Notes: a model not told the origin generated them from the sequence alone. Positions 1 to 11,766 are shown, counted from the stretch's first letter. The stretch is DNA of 64,000 nt from Nitrosomonas marina (GCF_900111605.1 NZ_FOIA01000005.1:62001-126000), one strand, 5' to 3'. Numbers and translations: made by a program.

Positions 1-508
1 CCGGAATATTAATTGTTTTAGCTCCAGCCTCGATAACTTTCTCAATGATTCTGCATAAAAAATCGATTTCAGAACGTCCCGCATCTTCTGGTGAAAATTC
101 GATATTGTCGGTATATTCGCTTGCCCATTTGATTGCTTTAACCGCTTGCTCTATCACCTGCTCTGGCGACATGCGCAGCTTATTTTTCATATGGATGGGA
201 GACGTCGCTATGAATGTGTGAATACGCGAAGGTCCGGTATTATTAAGGGCATCCCCTGTTCGTCTGATATCGGCTTCTATCGCACGTGCCAAACCGCAAA
301 CTATACTTTCCTTGACCGATTCGGCCACAGCCCTGACCGCCTCAAAATCACCATTAGACGCTGCAGGAAAACCTGCTTCAATCACATCTACACCCATGTG
401 CTCCAGTTGCCATGCAATGCGCACCTTTTCTTCTTTTGTCATGGAAGCACCTGGGCTTTGCTCACCATCGCGCAATGTCGTATCAAAAATAATCAAATGT
501 TCTTGCAT
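1..508 (-). CDS. leuA: 2-isopropylmalate synthase, N-terminal part (runs off the window)
   Basis: First committed enzyme of leucine biosynthesis: condenses acetyl-CoA with 2-oxoisovalerate. Read on the minus strand from ATG at 508, the first 169 residues are present and the frame is open to base 1, so the C-terminal catalytic part and the regulatory domain lie outside. The start carries the HMGL-like signature [12 protein letters not shown] (residues 9-20) with the metal- and substrate-binding Arg-Asp pair. It is the last gene of a minus-strand block with ilvI, ilvH, ilvC, psd and pssA, so branched-chain amino acid synthesis is grouped here. About 230 bp separate it from pssA, so it may have its own promoter. 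Confidence 0.95.
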   Translation of the reverse strand, partial: MQEHLIIFDTTLRDGEQSPGASMTKEEKVRIAWQLEHMGVDVIEAGFPAASNGDFEAVRAVAESVKESIVCGLARAIEADIRRTGDALNNTGPSRIHTFIATSPIHMKNKLRMSPEQVIEQAVKAIKWASEYTDNIEFSPEDAGRSEIDFLCRIIEKVIEAGAKTINIP

Positions 509-739
509 CTATAGCTCCGCTTCTGGAAGAAATATCATACTCGGGATATAAAATCCGCTCAGTTGGATTTTATAAGTTTGAAACAAAAAGGAGGGATTCT
601 AGATATTCAGCGCACAAGGCGCAGCAGCCACCAAAATTCTAAAGAACCAGGCAACAGGGCAAGGAGATAATTAGGATATGAAAACGGTATACACATCATA
701 ATGCAGGAATATAAATACTTTTTTTATTTTGTGCAATAG

Positions 740-1519
740 TTATGATGATAAATCCGAAGAATCATTTTTTTTTCTGCTCTTACCGAACCGCCATACTTTG
801 ATTATATATCCCGACAACGCATAGCCCAAAAACAGACAAAATAACACCACAGGCGGATGACTTGGAATTAATACAAAAAAGAACAGCAACAGCAGCAAAA
901 TTGTAACAAACGGCACTCTTTTTTTCAGATTGATATCTTTACCGCTGTGAAAAGGAATATTACTGACCATGGTCAAACCGGCGAACAGAGTCACAATTAA
1001 CGCAAGCCATTTGATATCAGTTCCAGACACCTGAAAATCAAGCATCACCCATACCAGGCCCGCAATTAGGGCTGCGGCTGCAGGACTGGGCAGCCCTTGG
1101 AAAAACCGTTTATCAATGACATGAATATTGGTATTGAAACGTGCCAGTCTCAATGCCGCACAGGCACAGTAAATAAATGCCGCAATCCAACCCAGTTGCC
1201 CCATTTCTTTTAACGCCCATTCGTACATAATCAGTGCAGGGGCGACTCCGAATGAAACCATGTCTGACATACTGTCGTATTCAGCACCAAACTCGCTTTG
1301 TGAATGTGTCATTCTTGCTACACGGCCATCTAGACCGTCAAGCACCATAGCAATAAAAACGGCAACTGCAGAATGTTCAAAATTTCCATTCATCGCTTGA
1401 ACAATCGCATAAAAACCGGCAAACAACGCTGCGGTTGTAAACAGATTGGGCAGCAAATAAATACCGCGACGGCGTAACCGAGATTGTGTCACGACAGGTT
1501 CGGGCTGAGATTCAGACAT
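740..1519 (-). CDS. pssA: CDP-diacylglycerol--serine O-phosphatidyltransferase
   Basis: Makes phosphatidylserine from CDP-diacylglycerol and L-serine at the inner membrane. The 259-residue protein has the CDP-alcohol phosphatidyltransferase signature: DG at 61-62, AR at 68-69, then Gly, Asp82 and Asp86 at the conserved spacing. Several hydrophobic helices fill the rest, as in the membrane-bound subclass found outside enterobacteria. It lies just downstream of psd, which decarboxylates its product, so the two steps to phosphatidylethanolamine are adjacent. The 137-bp gap to psd shows nothing distinctive. Confidence 0.94.
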   Translation of the reverse strand: MSESQPEPVVTQSRLRRRGIYLLPNLFTTAALFAGFYAIVQAMNGNFEHSAVAVFIAMVLDGLDGRVARMTHSQSEFGAEYDSMSDMVSFGVAPALIMYEWALKEMGQLGWIAAFIYCACAALRLARFNTNIHVIDKRFFQGLPSPAAAALIAGLVWVMLDFQVSGTDIKWLALIVTLFAGLTMVSNIPFHSGKDINLKKRVPFVTILLLLLFFFVLIPSHPPVVLFCLFLGYALSGYIIKVWRFGKSRKKNDSSDLSS

Positions 1520-1656
1520 GTTGTGATTTCTCAGAAAAATAAAATAAAAATGCTATACCACGAATTATACGAGTGTCACGTGAATCAATATCAAACTCCT
1601 CTGATAGAAGATATGGATAAAACGGCCGATTTAGCAATACGTGTAACCCGACGGTT

Positions 1657-2307
1657 TTATGCTTTTCTAAGCTCTGCCAATACTGTTGTCGTCGCGTACA
1701 CCTTATCACCGATATTGACGTTAATTTTGGTTTCGGGCGGCAGATATACATCAACACGCGAACCAAACCGAATGAATCCAAATCGTTGACCTTTAGACAG
1801 ATGATCACCAGGTACTACACTGCATAATATTCGCTTGGCAATAAGGCCCGCCACCTGCACACACGTCACATCAGAGCCGTCATCAGTTTTGATCCATAAT
1901 GCGTTACGCTCATTTTCCAGAGAAGCTTTGGGTAAATCCGCATTAAAAAATTTTCCGGGGAAATACCATTTATCATGGACATCACCCTCAACCGGACTAC
2001 GGTTGGAATGTACATTGAAAACATTCATAAACACGCTGACTTTGACGGCTTCTCGGTTTAAATAAGGATCGTGCACCTGCTCTACAGCAACGATCCTGCC
2101 ATCGGCTGGTGACAGCACCGCGTTGGGAACCAGCGGTACTTCACGCGGTGGGTCACGGAAAAACTGCAACACAAAAACAGCGATTAACCAGAAAAATACC
2201 GCCCAGATAAAACCGGCGTAAATATTTACCAGGATAGCGGCCAGAAAAGCAATCGCGATAAAAAGCCAGCCTTCTCTGGCAATCAATGGATGCGGATAAT
2301 TTGACAT
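1657..2307 (-). CDS. psd: phosphatidylserine decarboxylase proenzyme (short form)
   Basis: Converts phosphatidylserine to phosphatidylethanolamine. The 216-residue length fits the short, soluble-looking proenzyme class rather than the roughly 300-residue E. coli form. Two N-terminal hydrophobic segments (about residues 13-50) precede the catalytic region. Near the C-terminus the sequence FGS places the self-cleavage site at Gly182/Ser183; in this family the serine becomes the pyruvoyl cofactor. It sits between ilvC and pssA, a common betaproteobacterial order. Confidence 0.93.
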   Translation of the reverse strand: MSNYPHPLIAREGWLFIAIAFLAAILVNIYAGFIWAVFFWLIAVFVLQFFRDPPREVPLVPNAVLSPADGRIVAVEQVHDPYLNREAVKVSVFMNVFNVHSNRSPVEGDVHDKWYFPGKFFNADLPKASLENERNALWIKTDDGSDVTCVQVAGLIAKRILCSVVPGDHLSKGQRFGFIRFGSRVDVYLPPETKINVNIGDKVYATTTVLAELRKA

Positions 2308-2369
2308 AAGACTCTATAACAAAAAGTGTGTAGTAACCAACATAACCTTAATGATCGCATCACATCGAA

Positions 2370-3395
<1,026 letters not shown>

Positions 3396-3482
3396 TTATA
3401 ATTAATTACAATCAGCCAAAGCTAGGCAAGCGGTTTCCAGTCTCGAGTAACTGAACCGCCATCTTTTGAGAATAAACGCAGA

Positions 3483-3974
3483 TTATACCTTCAAAACCCA
3501 ATCTCCGCGTCCGATACCGGAAGCACCCGTTCGAACTGTCTCTAAAACGGCGCTATTATCAATAGCTTCCAGAAATGCATCCAGCTTGGAGCTTGTCCCC
3601 GTCACTTCAATCGTATACGATTTATCCGTAACATCGATAATGCAGCCGCGAAAAATATCGGCCAGTCGTTTTATTTCATCACGATCTACACCGACTGCTT
3701 TTACTTTTACCAGCATCAGCTCACGTTCAATATGATTTCCATCGCTCAGGTCAATCACTTTAACAATTTCAATCAACTTGTTAAGCTGCTTCGTAACCTG
3801 CTCAATCACTTCGTCGGACCCAGATGTTACCAGTGTCATTCGAGATAACGTCGGATCTTCGGTAGGCGCCACCGAGAGCGATTCAATATTATACCCTCGA
3901 GCAGAGAAAAGGCCTGCTACACGAGATAACGCGCCCGCTTCATTTTCCATTAACAGTGAAATAATATGTCGCAT
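3483..3974 (-). CDS. ilvH: acetolactate synthase small (regulatory) subunit
   Basis: Regulatory partner of IlvI that confers valine feedback inhibition and raises activity. The 163 residues comprise an N-terminal ACT domain (about 3-78, beginning HIISLLMENEAGALSRVAG) and a conserved C-terminal ACT-like domain. It starts 5 bp after the ilvI stop codon, so the two subunits are translationally close. Also called ilvN in some genomes; the ilvH name is used because of the length and the ilvIH order. Confidence 0.95.
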   Translation of the reverse strand: MRHIISLLMENEAGALSRVAGLFSARGYNIESLSVAPTEDPTLSRMTLVTSGSDEVIEQVTKQLNKLIEIVKVIDLSDGNHIERELMLVKVKAVGVDRDEIKRLADIFRGCIIDVTDKSYTIEVTGTSSKLDAFLEAIDNSAVLETVRTGASGIGRGDWVLKV

Positions 3975-3979
3975 TTGTT

Positions 3980-5683
3980 TTATACCAGAATCATTTCCGA
4001 GAGGCCTTTACCCCCCGGCACCATTGGGAACACATTCTCAGTCTGGTCAGTAATAAAGTCCAGAAATACCAGCTGATCCTTAAGCTTGAATGCTTCCTGC
4101 AACGCACCCTCCACATCTTCAGGACGCTCTATCCGTATACCGACATGGCCGTAGCTTTCCGCAAGCTTGATAAAATCAGGCAATGCATCCATATAGGACT
4201 CGGCATAACGGTTACCGTGAAAAAATTCCTGCCATTGCCGCACCATACCCATATAGCGGTTATTCAAATTAACGATTTTTAGCGGCAGTTTATACTGCTT
4301 GCATGTCGATAATTCCTGTATGCACATTTGAATGCTGGCTTCACCCGTTATACATGCAACCTTACCTTTGGGATTGGCAAGCTGCACCCCCATGGCGGCT
4401 GGCATTCCAAAACCCATCGTGCCTAAGCCACCCGAATTAATCCATCGACGCGGCTTATCAAATTTGTAGAACTGTGCAGCCCACATTTGATGCTGTCCAA
4501 CATCGGAGGTTACAAACGCATCTCCCTTGGTAATCTCATAAAGTTTCTCGACGACCATCTGTGGCTTGATTATTTCACTTTGTCTGTCGAACTTGAGACA
4601 GTCGCGCTCGCGCCATAAATCTATCTGCTTCCACCATTCAGCTAATGCAGTCTGATCCGGATCTTCCTTGGTGCTTTTTAGCAATTTTATTAATTCCTTC
4701 AGGACATCAGGTACATTTCCAACAATCGGTATATCGACTTTTACACGCTTTGAAATCGACGACGGGTCAATATCAATATGGATGATTTTCCGGTTTTCAT
4801 TGTAAAAATGTTTGGGATTCCCGATGACACGATCATCAAAACGCGCTCCAATGGCAATCAGTACGTCACAATACTGCATCGCCATATTGGCCTCGTACGT
4901 ACCATGCATACCCAGCATACCGATAAACTGCTTGTCCGTGGCTGGAAAACCGCCCAGCCCCATTAATGTATTGGTACAGGGAAAATCCAGCATTTTAACC
5001 AGTTCGGTCAACTGCTTCGCGGCATCACTGAGAATAACGCCACCACCGGTGTAAACAACCGGCCTTTTCGCACTCAGAATCAGTTCCACTGCTTTTTTGA
5101 CTTGCTTCAGATTACCCCGAATGACAGGATTATATGAACGCATCGAAATTTTTTCCGGGTATGTGAAGGTCATTTTCTGCTGTGTCACATCCTTGGGAAT
5201 ATCAACCAGCACCGGGCCAGGCCGACCGGTTGCCGCTATATAAAACGCTTTTTTTATCGTATTGGCCAATTCACTGATATCATTGACTAAAAAGTTATGC
5301 TTTACACAGGGGCGTGTGATGCCAACGGTATCGACTTCCTGAAAAGCATCCAGCCCGATCGCATTGGTTGGTACCTGTCCGCTGATCACAACCATGGGAA
5401 TCGAGTCCATGTAGGCTGTTGCGATGCCTGTAACGGCATTGGTTACACCTGGCCCTGATGTCACCAGCGCCACGCCCACTTTATTGCTGGACCGAGCATA
5501 TCCGTCAGCCGCATGCACTGCAGCCTGCTCATGTCTGACGAGAATATGCCTTACTTTGTCCTGCTTGAACAATTCATCGTAAATAAACAGTACTGCCCCA
5601 CCCGGATAGCCGAAAATACAATCAACTCCCTCCGCTTGCAGGCAGCGAATTGTAATCTCCGCTCCGGTTAATTCCTCATTCAT
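3980..5683 (-). CDS. ilvI: acetolactate synthase large (catalytic) subunit
   Basis: Thiamine-diphosphate enzyme making 2-acetolactate or 2-aceto-2-hydroxybutyrate. The 567-residue protein has the three domains in order: PYR domain with the catalytic Glu in VRHEQAAVHAADGYAR (about residue 50), a central FAD-binding domain, and a C-terminal PP domain with GEAS...NLNNRYMG as the ThDP-Mg motif. The motif opens GE rather than the textbook GD, a variant I believe is common in proteobacterial homologues. It heads the ilvI-ilvH-ilvC group. Only 57 bp separate it from tldD upstream, so the promoter is in that gap or further upstream. Confidence 0.96.
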   Translation of the reverse strand: MNEELTGAEITIRCLQAEGVDCIFGYPGGAVLFIYDELFKQDKVRHILVRHEQAAVHAADGYARSSNKVGVALVTSGPGVTNAVTGIATAYMDSIPMVVISGQVPTNAIGLDAFQEVDTVGITRPCVKHNFLVNDISELANTIKKAFYIAATGRPGPVLVDIPKDVTQQKMTFTYPEKISMRSYNPVIRGNLKQVKKAVELILSAKRPVVYTGGGVILSDAAKQLTELVKMLDFPCTNTLMGLGGFPATDKQFIGMLGMHGTYEANMAMQYCDVLIAIGARFDDRVIGNPKHFYNENRKIIHIDIDPSSISKRVKVDIPIVGNVPDVLKELIKLLKSTKEDPDQTALAEWWKQIDLWRERDCLKFDRQSEIIKPQMVVEKLYEITKGDAFVTSDVGQHQMWAAQFYKFDKPRRWINSGGLGTMGFGMPAAMGVQLANPKGKVACITGEASIQMCIQELSTCKQYKLPLKIVNLNNRYMGMVRQWQEFFHGNRYAESYMDALPDFIKLAESYGHVGIRIERPEDVEGALQEAFKLKDQLVFLDFITDQTENVFPMVPGGKGLSEMILV

Positions 5684-5740
5684 CCTGTTTGCATCCCAAA
5701 ATCAATTTCTGTTAAATATAAAATACCCTTTTATCAGCGG

Positions 5741-7201
5741 TTATTCATGTCCTGTACCGCCCACTGTAAGGCCGTCAACACGCAGTGTTGGCTGGCCCAC
5801 ACCAACAGGAACGCTTTGCCCGTCTTTACCGCAGGTACCAACACCCGGATCCAAAGACAAATCATTTCCGATCATGGATACACGGGTCAGCACATCGGGC
5901 CCGTTGCCTATCAGTGTCGCACCTTTTACCGGGCTGGTAATCTTACCATTTTCTATCAGATAGGCCTCGGCGGCGGAAAAAACAAATTTACCACTGGTAA
6001 TGTCTACTTGACCGCCACCGAAGTTGACGGCATAAAGCCCGTCTTTAACGGATGCAATAATCTCCTCTACATCCATATTGCCATTATGCATGTAGGTGTT
6101 CGTCATGCGAGGCATCGGAATATGTGCAAAAGACTCACGACGCCCGTTTCCCGTGACCGGCAGATTCATCAGGCGCGCGTTCAAACTGTCTTGCATATAG
6201 CCCCGTAGAATGCCATCTTCGATGAGTGTCGTACACCGCGTGGGATTACCCTCGTCATCAATATTCAAAGAACCTCTTCTGCGCGGGATCGTTCCGTCAT
6301 CCACCACAGTGACGCCCGGAGCTGCTACGCGCTGCCCAATTCGTCCTGAAAACGCTGAACTTCCTTTACGATTGAAATCACCCTCGAGACCGTGCCCGAT
6401 CGCTTCATGCAGCAATATGCCAGGCCAGCCGCTGCCTAGAACAACTGTCATCGTTCCTGCCGGCGCAGCGCGCGCTTCGAGATTCGTTACAGCCTGATGC
6501 ACTGCCTTTGCCGCATATTCCTGTAATACGGCATCTGAAAAATAATCATAGTCAAACCGGCCACCTCCGCCGGCCACACCTTGTTCCCTGCGTCCATTCT
6601 CCTCGGCAATAACCTGCAACGACAAACGTACAAGCGGCCTGACATCGGCAGCCAGCACACCGTCACTTCTCGTCACCAGAATGACCTCATATTCACCGGC
6701 AAGAGACGCCATCACCTGAATCACACGCGTATCCTGTGCACGGGCAAGCTTTTCAAGTCTTTCCAGGATTGAAATCTTATCTGTATCGCCCAGACTCAAC
6801 AAAGGATCTTCGGGTGCATACAATAAAGACCGGCCTTGAATATTCACACTTCGGCCTACTTTTACCGATCGATTTTCTCCCTGATTTGCGATCGCCCGCG
6901 TCGCTTTTGCGGCTGACTCCAGCGCTGCCATACTGATATCGTCTGAATACGCAAAAGCCGTTTTGTCACCGCTGATTGCCCGTACACCGACGCCCTGCTC
7001 GATATTAAAACTGCCGGACTTGACAATACCCTCTTCCAGCACCCAGCTCTCCGAGCGGTGATACTGAAAATACAAATCCGCATAATCAATTTGATGCCTG
7101 AGTAACTGGCCGAAAACCTGCTGCAGGTTATTTGTGTCGATATTATAAGGCGATAACAAGCAATTATCAGCTATAACAAAAAAATCGGATGCTTCGGTCA
7201 T
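5741..7201 (-). CDS. tldD: TldD-family metalloprotease
   Basis: TldD pairs with TldE (PmbA) to form a zinc protease that trims modified peptides and degrades the CcdA antitoxin in E. coli. The 486-residue protein is near the family's usual length. The metal-binding motif HEAIGH lies at residues 265-270, followed by GLEGD, and the C-terminus has the conserved glycine-rich stretch ending LTVGGTGHE. No tldE/pmbA partner is in this window, so it would have to be elsewhere. The downstream neighbour is ilvI, which is functionally unrelated. Confidence 0.95.
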   Translation of the reverse strand: MTEASDFFVIADNCLLSPYNIDTNNLQQVFGQLLRHQIDYADLYFQYHRSESWVLEEGIVKSGSFNIEQGVGVRAISGDKTAFAYSDDISMAALESAAKATRAIANQGENRSVKVGRSVNIQGRSLLYAPEDPLLSLGDTDKISILERLEKLARAQDTRVIQVMASLAGEYEVILVTRSDGVLAADVRPLVRLSLQVIAEENGRREQGVAGGGGRFDYDYFSDAVLQEYAAKAVHQAVTNLEARAAPAGTMTVVLGSGWPGILLHEAIGHGLEGDFNRKGSSAFSGRIGQRVAAPGVTVVDDGTIPRRRGSLNIDDEGNPTRCTTLIEDGILRGYMQDSLNARLMNLPVTGNGRRESFAHIPMPRMTNTYMHNGNMDVEEIIASVKDGLYAVNFGGGQVDITSGKFVFSAAEAYLIENGKITSPVKGATLIGNGPDVLTRVSMIGNDLSLDPGVGTCGKDGQSVPVGVGQPTLRVDGLTVGGTGHE

Positions 7202-7253
7202 GATCTCACTATTCGTTTTTGTTTGAATTCAACCAGCATAATCGCGGTTATGG

Positions 7254-8111
7254 TTACATATAATGCAGTTTACGATGTTTGAGCGCCGGCAGACTTTTAC
7301 GTATCCGGGCCTGGTATTCCGGATCCAGTTTAGCCACGACCGCACCCGATCCTCGCGGCAGACGTTTAATAACACACCCCCAGGGATCCACAATCATACT
7401 GTCCCCATTGGTTTCGCGCCCATTGACATGATACCCGCCCTGCGCTGGAGCAATTACATATGCCAGATTTTCAATTGCACGGGCACGCAGCAGAACTTCC
7501 CAGTGCGCTTTACCGGTAACAGCGGTAAACGCCGCGGGTGCAAGAATGATATCTACAGCTTCCATCCTGCGATAAAGTTCCGGAAACCGTAGATCATAAC
7601 AGATCGACAACCCGATTCGGCCAAAAGGGGAATCCAGGGTCACAATTTCATCACCTGCCATGATGGTTTTATCCTCCGCATAGTTTTCCTGTCCCATGCT
7701 CAAACCAAACAGATGAATTTTGTCGTATCGCGCTGCCAGGCTGCCATCGTCAGCATATACCAGACAGCTATTGTAGACTTTATTCGGATCGGGAGAAACC
7801 AGGGGCACAGAACCACCGACCAGCCATATGCCGAAACGTTTTGCAGTTTCGCTGAGAAACTTCTGGATCGGTCCGTCCTCAAACTGTTCCATCACCAATA
7901 GCTTATCTGCATCCTTCATCCCCATAATGCAGAAATACTCTGGCAATACAACCAGTCTTGCCTGCTGCGAAACTGCATCTTCAATATGCCGTGCTGCTTC
8001 TTCCAGATTCGCATCAACACTGGGGCCCGACGCCATTTGTATGGCTGCAACCAGGAATCCCTTGCCATCTTCGGAGGCAACATGGCTATAATTTTCAGGA
8101 TCGTTCAACAT
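7254..8111 (-). CDS. nitrilase-superfamily carbon-nitrogen hydrolase
   Basis: Amidohydrolase of the Nit1/omega-amidase type (deaminated-glutathione or 2-oxoglutaramate amidase are the usual activities; the substrate cannot be told from sequence). The Glu-Lys-Cys triad is visible: Glu58 in VVLPEYF, Lys131 in ARYDKIHLFG and Cys171 in SICYDLRFPE. The start at 8111 (MLNDPENYS) is preferred over the upstream in-frame start at 8225, because the extra 38 residues are basic and unlike the family; the ribosome site is weak, and a GTG two codons upstream of 8111 is possible. It is followed 52 bp later by tldD on the same strand. Confidence 0.88.
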   Translation of the reverse strand: MLNDPENYSHVASEDGKGFLVAAIQMASGPSVDANLEEAARHIEDAVSQQARLVVLPEYFCIMGMKDADKLLVMEQFEDGPIQKFLSETAKRFGIWLVGGSVPLVSPDPNKVYNSCLVYADDGSLAARYDKIHLFGLSMGQENYAEDKTIMAGDEIVTLDSPFGRIGLSICYDLRFPELYRRMEAVDIILAPAAFTAVTGKAHWEVLLRARAIENLAYVIAPAQGGYHVNGRETNGDSMIVDPWGCVIKRLPRGSGAVVAKLDPEYQARIRKSLPALKHRKLHYM

Positions 8112-8367
8112 GGTCACACAATTTTTATTTTCAACTATCTTATTCTTATAAAAATACCGGGGTTTTAGTCGCAAATTGATTGACACGCAAATCAATCGGC
8201 GCGACATGCTTCGCACTAAAACCAAACACTGATTCTAACATCTACTCTGGTGTGATTCTATTTTCAATTATCCGATGACATTATTTTGTTTTATACAATT
8301 CAAAAACAGCAACATATAACTAAGCACCATTTTTTCGGAAATCATTTTACTAGCGTTACAATAAGCC

Positions 8368-11172
8368 ATGAACACAAACAATCCGACAATCACTATTGAT
8401 TTCGAGCAGGCAATCTCCTTCAGCCGGTTTCTTCAGCGTATTATCAACAGCGATCCTTCGCAAAAAGCCAGGCTACTCAGCAGCGCATCCCGCCCTTTCC
8501 ACAAGACCGAAATGCAGGATTTTTTGCAGTGTGGCACCAACATCGCTGTACATGATGAATTCGGGTTAAACAGCATTTTGCGCATATTGCGCAGACAGGT
8601 CATATCGCGGCTGGCTGTTCGCGATATCAGCGGACACGCCGAACTGGCAGAAGTGATGTCAACCATGACCGATCTGGCTGAAATCAGTATCAACTACGCG
8701 CTCAGCCACCATGAAAAATGGCTGTCCGCTCCCGAGCGTTTCGGTTCGCCAAAAAAGAAAGGCACTAACCAGTCTCAGCAATTGCTGGTCGTCGCCATGG
8801 GCAAACTCGGCGGTCGCGAACTCAATGTATCCTCCGACGTCGATCTGATATTCGTATATCCTGAAGATGGTAAAACCGATGGAAAGAAATCCATTTCGAA
8901 TCATGAATTCTTTGCACGCCTAGGCCGAAAGTTAATCGCCAGTTTGAACGACTACACCGTTGACGGATATGTTTTCAGGGTCGATATGCGGCTGCGTCCG
9001 CATGGCGAGTGCAGTCCACTGGCAATCAGTTTCGATATGCTGAAAGAATATTTTCAGACGCAAGGGCGTGAATGGGAGCGCCATGCATGGATCAAGGGGC
9101 GCGTGATTTCCGAAAACACATCTGTAGACGATGAATCCAGACTGATGGAACAAGTCGTCAAACCATTTGTATTTCGCAAGTACCTGGATTTCGGCGCATA
9201 CGCTTCAATGCGCAGTCTGCACAGACAGGTGCGTAAAGAGGTGGAACGCCGTGAAATGCACGACAACATCAAGCTGGGCCCGGGCGGCATTCGTGAAATT
9301 GAATTCATCACACAGGTTTTTCAACTGATACGCGGCGGACATGACGTCGACCTGTGCATCCGTCCGACACTGGACGTTCTGCAGCAGTTGCAGCGAAAAC
9401 AGCAGCTACCCGTCCAAACAGTCACAGAACTGGTGGATGCATACCGTTTTTTACGCAAGCTTGAACACCGTCTGCAATTTCTCGACGACCAGCAAACGCA
9501 GACACTGCCAGGCAGCAATGAAGATCGGGAGATTATCGCAACATCAATGGGATTTCAAAGCTACGAAAAGTTTTTGCAGCAACTCGAAGTCCACCGCATG
9601 CATGTTTCTCATCATTTTGAGCTGATCTTTGCAGCGCCTAAAAAATCACCCACGCACGATATTTTGTCGCACCTGTGGCAAGCCCAGCCGGAGAATGCAG
9701 CGCAAAAAGAGGCTGCTGCATCACAATTGAGCACGCTGGGTTTCGACGAGCCCACAAAAATCTCTGAACGTGTACAACAGTTCTATCAAAGCCAGTTTTA
9801 TCTGCAGCTGCCCGAACTGAGTCAGCACAAGATCCGCATGCTGTTGCCCGCCATGATTGAGACAATTGTCCGGTTTCCACCCGTGGAAACCACGCTGGAA
9901 CGCATGCTCAAACTGCTTGAAGCCATCAGTTCGCAGAAATCATCGCCGGCATCCTACCTGACGCTCCTGCTGGAGCACCCCGATACACTGCCGCGCGTGG
10001 CCAAACTTGTCAGCATCAGTCAATGGGCCAGCGATTACCTGGGCAGGCATCCAATTGTACTCGATGAACTGTTGCGGCATCAGGAGCCCAACCCCCTGCC
10101 GGACTGGGAAGCACTGAAAAACGAGCTGGCTTCCCAGCTCAATCATGTCAACAAGCCTAAAAGTGACGTAATTGGGTGGCAAATGGACCATTTGCGTCAC
10201 TTTCAGCATGCGCAGGTCTTTCGATTGCTGGCGACAGACCTGGAAGGTTCGCTTAAACTGGAAACGTTAAGCGATCATTTGACCGCACTGGCAGATCTGG
10301 TTCTGGAAACCGTGCTGATACTGGCCTGGAACGGTCTCAGAAAGCGACATCGTAACACACCGCGCTTCGCCATCATTGGTTACGGCAAGCTGGGCGGTAA
10401 AGAACTCGGCTATGCGTCCGACCTCGATATTGTTTTTTTGTTTGACGACGACCACCCCGATGCAGCGGAAACATATACAAAACTGGCACACAGCGTCAAT
10501 ACCTGGCTCACCAGCCAGACGTCGGCCGGATTGCTTTATGCCACTGATTTACGTCTCAGGCCCAACGGCAACAGCGGCTTGTGGGTACATTCAATCGAGG
10601 CCTTTTCGCAATACCAGCACGGCCAGGCATGGGTCTGGGAACATCAGGCCCTGACCCGCGCCCGCTGCGCCGCCGGCGACGGGGAAGTTGCGCAGGCCTT
10701 TGAATCAACAAGAAAAGAAATACTTTGCCGGCAACGTGATTTACAGCAACTGAAAGAGAACATATTATCCATGCGCGAAAAAATGCGCGACGCGCACCCT
10801 AACCAGACTGCACTGTTTGACATCAAACACGACCGTGGCGGCATTATTGACGTGGAATTTATCGTACAATTCCTCATCCTCGGTCATGCACACCGACACC
10901 CCGAACTGACGGGCAACATCGGTAATATCGCGTTACTGAAACTGGCTGCGCAACTGAACCTGATCTCGGCCGAAAACGCGGAGAAAGCCCGCCGCGCTTA
11001 TCGCGAATTCCGTCGCACCCAGCACCGCCAGCGGCTCAACAGCGACGACAACCTGACAGGCACGCCTACAACCGACGGCACTGTGCAGGCACTTAACCGT
11101 GTCGAAACCGAGCAGTTAAACGACGGCCGCCTTGCCGTTATCGCGCTGTGGAATGAAGTTTTTGGCAATTAA
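8368..11172 (+). CDS. glnE: bifunctional glutamine synthetase adenylyltransferase/adenylyl-removing enzyme
   Basis: Adds AMP to, and removes it from, glutamine synthetase in response to PII, thus setting ammonia assimilation. The 934 residues are close to E. coli GlnE (about 946). Two nucleotidyltransferase domains are visible: the N-terminal adenylyl-removing one with GKLGGREL and the SSDVDLIF metal site (Asp157, Asp159), and the C-terminal adenylylating one with GKLGGKEL and ASDLDIVF (about 673-690), each followed by its helical domain. It is transcribed divergently from the nitrilase gene across a 256-bp gap with no clear motif. Its stop lies 20 bp before a sigma-54 promoter for the next gene. 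Confidence 0.97.
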   Translation: MNTNNPTITIDFEQAISFSRFLQRIINSDPSQKARLLSSASRPFHKTEMQDFLQCGTNIAVHDEFGLNSILRILRRQVISRLAVRDISGHAELAEVMSTMTDLAEISINYALSHHEKWLSAPERFGSPKKKGTNQSQQLLVVAMGKLGGRELNVSSDVDLIFVYPEDGKTDGKKSISNHEFFARLGRKLIASLNDYTVDGYVFRVDMRLRPHGECSPLAISFDMLKEYFQTQGREWERHAWIKGRVISENTSVDDESRLMEQVVKPFVFRKYLDFGAYASMRSLHRQVRKEVERREMHDNIKLGPGGIREIEFITQVFQLIRGGHDVDLCIRPTLDVLQQLQRKQQLPVQTVTELVDAYRFLRKLEHRLQFLDDQQTQTLPGSNEDREIIATSMGFQSYEKFLQQLEVHRMHVSHHFELIFAAPKKSPTHDILSHLWQAQPENAAQKEAAASQLSTLGFDEPTKISERVQQFYQSQFYLQLPELSQHKIRMLLPAMIETIVRFPPVETTLERMLKLLEAISSQKSSPASYLTLLLEHPDTLPRVAKLVSISQWASDYLGRHPIVLDELLRHQEPNPLPDWEALKNELASQLNHVNKPKSDVIGWQMDHLRHFQHAQVFRLLATDLEGSLKLETLSDHLTALADLVLETVLILAWNGLRKRHRNTPRFAIIGYGKLGGKELGYASDLDIVFLFDDDHPDAAETYTKLAHSVNTWLTSQTSAGLLYATDLRLRPNGNSGLWVHSIEAFSQYQHGQAWVWEHQALTRARCAAGDGEVAQAFESTRKEILCRQRDLQQLKENILSMREKMRDAHPNQTALFDIKHDRGGIIDVEFIVQFLILGHAHRHPELTGNIGNIALLKLAAQLNLISAENAEKARRAYREFRRTQHRQRLNSDDNLTGTPTTDGTVQALNRVETEQLNDGRLAVIALWNEVFGN

Positions 11173-11192
11173 AAAGATGTTAGAACAAAAAC

Positions 11193-11208
11193 TGGCACGA
11201 TTCCTGCT
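11193..11208 (+). promoter_or_regulatory. sigma-54 (RpoN) promoter of the pilin gene
   Basis: TGGCAC, five bases, then CTGCT puts GG and GC at the exact -24/-12 spacing of sigma-54 promoters. Transcription would start near 11219, leaving a leader of about 47 bases before the pilin ATG. Type IV pilin genes in proteobacteria are typically activated by PilR through such a site; the activator site was not identified here. Confidence 0.85.
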
Positions 11209-11265
11209 TTTAATAAATCACACACACTGTGTGGAATGAAAAAAACTAATTTTAGGAGACTCAAC

Positions 11266-11739
11266 ATGCACAAAACACAACAAGGTTTTACATTGATTGA
11301 ATTGATGATCGTTGTCGCGATTATCGGTATTCTGGCTGCGATTGCAGTACCTGCTTATCAAAACTACACATTGAAAGCCAGATATACAGAGGTTATAAAT
11401 GCTACAGCTCCATACAAAACCGCTGTCGAGGTATGTTTCCAAACGGGTGGCTGCAATAATGCCGGCGCAGTTCAGGTTCCAGCAACCGGTACAACAGGAG
11501 CCGCATCTCGAGCACTATTTGGTGTACCTAATGATCTGGCAGTTGCAACAGGACAAGTTGGAGGTATCGTTGTTGATAATGCGGGTGTAATAACAGCCAC
11601 GCCAGTTGCTTCTAATGGCATTACAGCTGCTGACACATACGTGCTTACACCTGTACCTGTTGCTGGGGCTGGCACACTCACTTGGCAGATTACTGGAGGC
11701 TGCCAAACATCTACAGCAACTGCAAGCTCCATTTGCTAA
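11266..11739 (+). CDS. pilA: type IV major pilin-like prepilin (PilA/PilE type)
   Basis: Structural subunit of a type IV pilus. The ATG at 11266 follows AGGAG and gives a short leader, MHKTQQG, cut before Phe by prepilin peptidase; then [20 protein letters not shown], the class III signal with Glu5 of the mature protein, then AVPAYQNY. The product is 157 residues. Two cysteines close together in the middle and two near the C-terminus (GGC...SIC) could form the pilin disulfides. An in-frame upstream start at 11236 lies before the ribosome site and is rejected. The gene stands alone between its sigma-54 promoter and a terminator; no other pil gene is nearby. The gene name assumes major pilin; a minor pilin is possible. 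Confidence 0.9.
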   Translation: MHKTQQGFTLIELMIVVAIIGILAAIAVPAYQNYTLKARYTEVINATAPYKTAVEVCFQTGGCNNAGAVQVPATGTTGAASRALFGVPNDLAVATGQVGGIVVDNAGVITATPVASNGITAADTYVLTPVPVAGAGTLTWQITGGCQTSTATASSIC

Positions 11740-11766
11740 AACATATTTCGCTTCACAGCAATATGC

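Noticed and set aside
8111..8225. 38-residue N-terminal extension of the nitrilase-family protein
   Set aside because: Basic sequence unlike the family; the internal start at 8111 gives the usual length.
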